From Stercorarius parasiticus (taxonomy: Eukaryota; Chordata; Aves; Charadriiformes; Stercorariidae): DNA of 64,000 nt. Within the stretch, counting starts at the first letter, position 1. Every line of letters begins with the position of its first letter. The position numbers and the translations under genes were made by a program. Below are positions 57,701-64,000 of this stretch, piece after piece. The stretch is from contig VWZL01001361.1 in NCBI GenBank assembly GCA_013396915.1, forward strand, positions 1,324,740-1,388,739. Reading direction: 5' to 3'. The notes beneath the pieces were generated by a model. That model did not search any database. It was not told the DNA's origin and saw nothing but the letters and a program-made list of their open reading frames with translations.

Positions 57701-59748
57701 ATTTTGCTATAGTCCTTTTTTTAAAAAGTAAAAGAAAACATGATTTTTTGACATAGTGTGAAAGCAGGGTAGAAGCAAATATCAGACATTGTTGCTCAAA
57801 CAGAAACAGTACTGCAAGGGATGAATCATGGTTTGTGTTATGGGCAGCAGTTGACAACTGATGCACTCAGTAGAAGAGATACAGCAGCCTGCTTATTGCG
57901 AATGATTGTTAGAAGATAGGTTTTGTTCAGCTATGCCATTAGCTAGCAAATTTTCCAGCGCTGTGGCAAATCCCATGAAGGTAATGTTCACACAGCATAC
58001 AAGGATGCCTGCGGCTCTTCAGACAAAGAAAGTGGGGTGAGGTGGTTCAGAAGAAGTCCCTGGGGTGTCAAGTGCTGTCTGCATGATTAATGTGTCGGGG
58101 GAGAAGACAGTGAGGAGCTGGGACCCAGCTATCAATGGAGACATGCGCAGAGTTGTTGCCCCGTTAATACTTGTTATCATTTAGTTTCTGAGCTGGCCTT
58201 AGAAATGTTGTCACCAGCAGAGAGGCCATTTACTCCACAAGGGATGAGCTCACAAAATGACTCAGTAGGCTCTAAATGCAATGGCAAGCTCTTCCTCTTC
58301 TGTCCACTACTCCCTCCAGCTGCCCCTTATTTGAATCAAATGGCAGCGCGTGTCATGCTCTGAGCTTTTTTCCATTTGTAGATCGGATGTAAAGATGGGG
58401 AGGTGAGCTTTAAGAAAGACTCAGCAAGTGTTTCTGGGATCCTCTTGTGGATGCACATGTGTGTGTGTGGAGATGAACTGAGACATGGGGTGAGAGGGAA
58501 GCTTGAAATGTTGACTTAATTCAATGCTGATCACTGTTTGCTGAGGGCAACTGCAGCTAAGAGTGCAAGACTTTGGGTGCTTGATACAGTATCAAAAGTG
58601 TCAGAGAGTGACTGCTGCAATTTTTGACATTCATTAATTCAAAGAAGAAACCTGTGGTTTCAGACCAAAAAATGGATAAATGTGGCCCAGCTAGAACCAA
58701 AGACTAAAATGCAAAAGTAAAACTTTGCCAGCTCCTCTCCTTCTCTGAAGGCCCAACATGAAGCCCCCAGCTTTCTCACACCTCCACAAGGGGACAAACA
58801 AGCACTGAAGCAAGAAAGGCTCTTCATCTGCAACAAGTGTCAGGAGAAAGAGGTAAGGGCTTTACCTTCCCTTTAAACACCACATGGTATTTTGCAAGGG
58901 GAGGGAGATGGCCAGGAGGACCGTGCCATCTTGGTCTCCAACCTGAGCGTGGGGGGAAAGAAAAAAGAGAGCTTATTTTGCAACACATCTAATATCCTTT
59001 TGCAAAAGGCAAGCGGGTCCCGGCCCATCACAAAGTGCTGGGCTCACCAAAAATATCAGCACCTCATGGGGCTTTTGTTGTTTTCAAAAGTCTGTAATTT
59101 GAACATTTTAGGACATTGAGGAATGTAAACTGTTTAGTGAGATTAAGGAATTCCTCTGTGAAACTTGTGCTGCTTTCAGTCCTGCTGCACTGTCTTTGAA
59201 GGGTTTAGCCAACAGGTATCTACAGCCTGAGCTCCCAGAGAGTGAGGTTACTTGACTGGGAGGGCTCAGATGTCTCAGGTACTGGTTTTTGGGGACAGAG
59301 TTGGTGGGAAAGAGGGTCCACATCCCCAGAATGCGTGTCAGACAGGGGGAATGAGTCTGGGAATATGCACTTACCTCTCCATGTTATAAACTGTGAGGTG
59401 ATTCTGTTCAGCTCCGTCTGGGAAGAACAGTTGTGAGATCCAGCGACCAGATCTTCTCACAGCAGACAGGTGACCATGCAGTACAGCACTGGCCCAGGAT
59501 GCAGCACAAACTAGCAGCAGAAGGGATGAATGCTCCATATTTACTTTCCGCAAATCGAGGCTTTAATCAAGTACAAGTTGAATGCCAAGGATAGCAGGAG
59601 CTGAGTGAAGTTTTGTGGCTTTGAGTTATGGGTTACCCAACAGTAGCCATGTGCCTGTCTCCCACCCTGGCCAAACCTCAGCTATAACTCTGGCTGCTTA
59701 AGCAAATCTCAGTCCTGTTGTTTGGGAGGTCCTACGGTTGCACGTATT

Positions 59749-60860
59749 CACAGAATAAAAGAACAACATGGGTGGGAAGAGACCTCTGGAGGTCTCTAAT
59801 CTAACCCCCCAGTCCCAGCAGGGCTAATTCTGAAGTTAGAGAAGGTTGCTCAGGGCCAGATGAGTCCTAAAATCTCCAAGGGATGAGATTCCCCAGTCTC
59901 TCTAGGCACCAATATCAATGCTCAACCCCTCCACCCTGCCAAAAAAAAATACATTAGCATTCTTTTGTTGTTAAATCTAGTTGAAATTTCCTTTGCTGCA
60001 ACCTACATCCATTGCCTCTCATTCTTTCAGCTTGGACCTCTGTGAAGAGTCTGACTCTATCATAACCATCCTTTTAGTCAAAGACAGCAAGCAGGTCCCC
60101 CACAACCTTCTCTTCCCCAGTATGAACAGACCCAGGTCCCTCAGCTTCTCCTCATACATTAAGTGCTCCAGATCCCTATCTTCTTCGTGGACCCTGTTCG
60201 GTATATCAATATCGGTCATGCTCTGGGAAGACCAGAACTGGAAACAGTGTTCCAGATGCAGGCTCTTGAGTGTTGAATAAAGGGAAATATTCACTTCCCT
60301 CGGCTTCCTCTCTTGCTTCTGCAGTCCAGTATGCATTTGGTCTACATGGCTGCTGAGGTGCACTTCTGAATCTTGTTCAACTAGTAGTCTTCTGGGAGCC
60401 TAAGGCCTTTTTCTGCAAAGACGTTTTCTAAACAGTCAGCAGCCAGCCTGCACTGGCAATGAGCGTTTTGCAAGCAGTGCAAAACTTTGCCTTTGTCATT
60501 GTTGAACTTCGTGAGGTTTCTGCTAGCTCACTTCTCCAGATTATTTAGGTCCTTCTGGATGGCAGCGCTGCTACCCAGCATACCCATCACTTCTTCAAGT
60601 TCAATATCATCTTTAAGATGTTCTCTGCTTCCTTTTCCTCCTGTAGATGAAGATATTAAATGGTATTGGTCCCAGTAATGACCATGTGAGGAATGTTCCT
60701 TATAACTGGCTTCCTGATAGACTTTGAAATGTTGACCTCTACACTCCAAGCTCACCTGTCCAGCCTGCTTTTCCCTGACTTTGTAGTCCACCCATCCAGT
60801 CCATACCACCTCCTGTTGGCTACAAGGATACTATGGACCAATGTCCTAGTAATCCAACAC
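59749..60860 (-). mobile_element. Longer, older CR1 LINE fragment (antisense)
   Basis: The element starts on the plus strand with a worn reversed tail (cacagaataaaagaacaaca, then gggaagagacctctggaggt). It continues through words typical of a different CR1 subfamily: tccagattatttaggtcctt, gatattaaatggtattggtc, and cacctgtccagcctgc. At about 1.1 kb it is the longest CR1 here, and it is the most degraded, with indels breaking all reading frames. The upstream border is approximate. Confidence 0.85.
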
Positions 60861-63800
60861 TTCATTTTCGTGGGGAAGAAATACGCATGCCCCTAGACAT
60901 CAGCCATCAAAGAGTTTTCCTGTATCACATTTGGCCACATCTTCTCTGCTGGCAATAGATCAGCTGGGCCAAAGCTCTCTGGAAAGTAGTAGAGTGGGAC
61001 ACAGGGCCAGGACCTGCACATGGCAGTAAAACTGTCAGGGAGTTATGGCAAGCGGCCAGAGCCGCAAGCTGTGCTATGCCAGTCACAGATGGGAAATGGA
61101 AATTTGTGACATTTTGTACTTCAACCCAAAAACTGAACAGATTTTCATGAGACCAGATTAAAAAAAAAAAAAAAAAGTTGTCTTTCTCTCCCTGACTTTT
61201 GTACCCTGCCAAATATCATAGTCTTGCTGCAACACTGTAAGTATCGCAAGAAAAAGGAAAGTCAGAACAGGGTGGGGGAGGAGCTTTTAAATTTTATCTT
61301 AAGGAATGCGTCAGACTGCCAAGATTTGGGAGTGTGAACTCCTCTGTAAAATCGAAGGAATCAGGATCCACAGTTTTCAGCCAGGGTCCACTGGATATTT
61401 CCACCAGTTAGCCACAGCAACCAGTTAGCTGTAGCCCCCCAAGACTTGCATTTGTGCTGATAAATCCAGACACGGTTTCCTGAGGGGTCTGATATGGTCA
61501 GTTGAGGATCTAAAAAAAAAAAAATAAATGAAGGTGAGATGGCACCTCTCTCTCATCTAAAGTTCTTGCTTCAGCTGCCTGAATTTCTACTCCTTTCTGG
61601 AATGGTTGGAAAAACAAGTCTGCACTGTTAAAACTATTCTTTTCCCAAGCCCCTTTTCAGAAAGCAAGGATGCTATTTCTGTAAGAACTTAAAAGGAAAT
61701 ACATGTCTGAGACGGAGAGCAAGAATGGAAATTTTCAGTACAAACAAACGGTGAATGTTTGGCAGCCAGGAGCTGACAGGGTTTTGTAATATGCCATAAG
61801 AGAGGGGTTGTATTGTTGGATCTTCCAACAGATTTCTAAGGAGGAAAAAAAAATGTGCCTGTTGGAATGTATTTTCATTTGCAGAAGATGCTTCAAAAGG
61901 CTGTTACGGTGGATAAATAGCAGTTATTTTTTCAGATGGAGTCCAGTATGTTCCCCCAAAATGTCTGTCCCCTCCTTTTCTTCCTTTCCCTTGTCCCAGC
62001 CTTGGCTGAACTCTTTAGCCACAACTTTTTTTCTTCTTCCTGCTGTACTCAGCCTTCCCAGCTCCAGCCCACTTCCTTCTGCCTTTATTTTACTGAGATC
62101 AGCCTTGCCAGCAGTGTGGAAAGGGGAACAAATGGCTTTAGCTTGTGTTTTCTACATTCTGAAGGGCTGTGAAATGATGGGAAGCTTTGATGCAACCTTA
62201 CCTGTCGGTCAGGAAGGGCACTTGATGTTAAGCACCGTCATTAGGAACGCAAGACTGCAGCCATCAGGTTTCACAGCCTTTCCCATCTCCCATCAGGAAA
62301 TGACCCGAGGATGCACATTTCCCTACAGGTAATCTATTGCTCTTCCCAAGGATACAAAGCTGGTTGTCTTAAGAGGACTTTGCTTTATTATCTTTCCATA
62401 CAAAAACACTAATATGAGGCATTTCCACTACAGAGCAATACTTTTGTTTGAAAGGTAATCAACCATGAGAAGGTAAAATGGAGCTGTATCTGCGGAGGAC
62501 CCCAATGTCCATATTTCTGTGTCATCACATCAGTTGAAGGCCACTGCACCCCCGCTCCCCACTTCCCTTTCTCTTCCCTCCCCTTTTTTGTGGGCTGATG
62601 ACTGTCTCCTCTGGGTGACAGACTCTTCTTCTTCCCTGAACAGTAGGTTCATCAGGAGACATCTGTCTGTGCTTACTGTGTTGTCTAACCATGGGCTGCT
62701 ACCCAGCCAACCGGTACCTGCCGTGATTGCAGTGTGCCCTCTGCTGTCTTGCTGCTGGTAGTCTGGCGTTTCTGAGATTTAGAGAAGCTGAGCCTCTGCC
62801 CAGAAACAAAAGCATCTGTGACCCCCCCTTGCCCTTGTGCCACCTCAGAAATTTGTTGCCAGAGGTATTCTCCCGAAATGAGAGAGGCAGTTCCTAGCCC
62901 AGAGCTGCCATGGAAGGTGTTCTGCAAATGGCTTTGCAAGGGCTGTACCTCCAGGCTACACCTTACGGAGCTCAGTGGACATCAGCGTGGCTGTCCAGCA
63001 CGTGCGCTGTGGAACCTGAAAGGACAGCAAGAGCCCAGCCCTGAACTGGGTACACAGACCCAGTGATTAAGACATCGAAACATAAAAAGACACAATTTTT
63101 TAAAAAGAAAAAGATCCCATGCAAGTGGTCATATGTGATCTAGTTCTGTTAACTACCCTCTTACTTCATCCTCCCACTGAAATTCAGATAAAACTTTTTT
63201 TAATTCTTTCCTTTCTGTGGCTTTTACCACCTGTCCTGTCTTCACACTCTCTGATGCATCCCTCTAGATCTGAATTCTCCCAGTTTATCTGCCTCGGTTC
63301 TGTCATGTTTTTTTTTTTCAAACATCAGTATTTCTTTTTGGTTTTCCCCTTTTTTCCCTATTCCCTGTTCTTGCTTCTTGGTTGCAATAGCTGTTATCTT
63401 ACCTTGGGCATCCCGTATCTCTCCTTAAACGTATGTGAACTGACAAATGATCTATCACCTCCTTACCAGAGTGTCTCATCTGTTCAGAACAGATTTCACT
63501 CGGGCAGCATTTCTTGGCAGCCAAGGAAAAATCACCATCGCTTTGAGGAAAATGTCTGATCTTTGCTCTGAGCAAACAATGTAACTAAGTTGCTTTTAAT
63601 TCAGTTTACCTTACCATTGCAGTATAGCGTTTGCAAGAAAAGAAAGTACAAGATATGACCTCCAAAGGGGAGAAAGAACCAGCTAGGTGAGGCAGTACAC
63701 CATTAGTCTTAGCTAAATTTGTCAGGGTTTCCTACTGTTGCCGTATCAAAAAAAAAAAAAAAANNNNNNNAAAAAAAAAGAAAGAGGCCCTTAATGAATG

Positions 63801-64000
63801 TTACGCCTGATCAGAGTCAGAGAACAGGAGCAGGAGGTGGCTCTGTGCATTCAAATGCCTACTTACCCACTATTAATGAAAGAAATGCGAGTGGAGGAGT
63901 TTGTGGCAAAGAATTCATGTAATTAGGTATGCATTTTCAGTCAGCATTTTAGGTTATTTTTACATTTGTAGCAAGTTTATACTATTTATGCCTGAATACA
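60861..64000. other. Intergenic, no gene recognised
   Basis: About 3.1 kb with poly(A) runs near 61.17, 61.52 and 63.76 kb and pyrimidine-rich sequence at 61.95-62.1 and 63.2-63.4 kb. The plus-strand open frame of 174 codons at 61808-62332 and that of 146 codons at 63119-63559 follow the pyrimidine-rich composition and show no domain. Confidence 0.55.
63749..63779. repeat. Poly(A) tract with a 7-N gap
   Basis: An A run is interrupted by seven N at 63764-63770 and continues as A after it. This is an assembly failure within a homopolymer, so the true length is unknown. Confidence 0.95.

Larger units (their letters stand above)
45086..59748. other. Intergenic, no gene recognised
   Basis: About 14.7 kb without a recognisable exon. 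It includes an AT-rich block at 45.6-46.2 kb, a 26-base tandem duplication at 51.2 kb, a purine-rich stretch at 54.25-54.75 kb, and open frames of up to 195 codons at 55.4-56.9 kb without known domains. No tRNA, rRNA or microRNA hairpin was recognised by eye. Confidence 0.55.

Noticed and set aside
61808..62332. 174-codon plus-strand frame
   Set aside because: It is serine/proline/leucine-rich because of pyrimidine-rich DNA and has no recognisable motif.

Overview
The window is vertebrate nuclear DNA, most likely from a bird. The evidence is the CR1 (chicken repeat 1) LINE fragments on both strands, a solo LTR of a type common in bird genomes, large introns with GT-AG borders, and the gene order HGD-NDUFB4. 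Nothing is bacterial, and most open reading frames longer than 60 codons are chance openings in non-coding DNA. The species cannot be named from the sequence alone.

Region 1 (1-22.6 kb) is the plus-strand gene HGD, homogentisate 1,2-dioxygenase of tyrosine catabolism. Thirteen coding exons (human exons 2 to 14) are placed to the base. Every border is GT-AG, and every internal exon length equals the human length as I recall it from human cDNA exon boundaries. The iron ligands and catalytic histidine are present. The short first coding exon (about five codons) was not found and probably lies upstream of the window. Intron 7 carries an antisense CR1 close to the exon 8 acceptor.

Region 2 (22.6-28.6 kb) has the minus-strand gene NDUFB4, a complex I accessory subunit, converging on HGD with about 3.6 kb between the stop codons. 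Exons 2 and 3 are present. Exon 1 appears to be lost in a 205-base assembly gap inside the CpG-rich promoter region. Next to the gap, a 238-base segment is present twice with one mismatch, around a single N; this looks like an unmerged contig overlap.

Region 3 (28.6-64 kb) is about 35 kb with no recognisable protein-coding exon. It holds CR1 fragments near 28.7, 45.0 and 60.3 kb, a solo LTR at 31.7-32.2 kb, a divergent pair of CTCF-like motifs near 43.8-43.9 kb, an AT-rich block near 45.6-46.2 kb with homeodomain- and forkhead-like words, a small tandem duplication and a second small gap in a poly(A) run. By human synteny the next gene should be FSTL1, but no FSTL1 exon was recognised. I found no novel multi-gene system. 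The most useful items are the assembly error that removes NDUFB4 exon 1, the CR1 next to the HGD acceptor, and the candidate insulator and enhancer elements in the gene-poor stretch.
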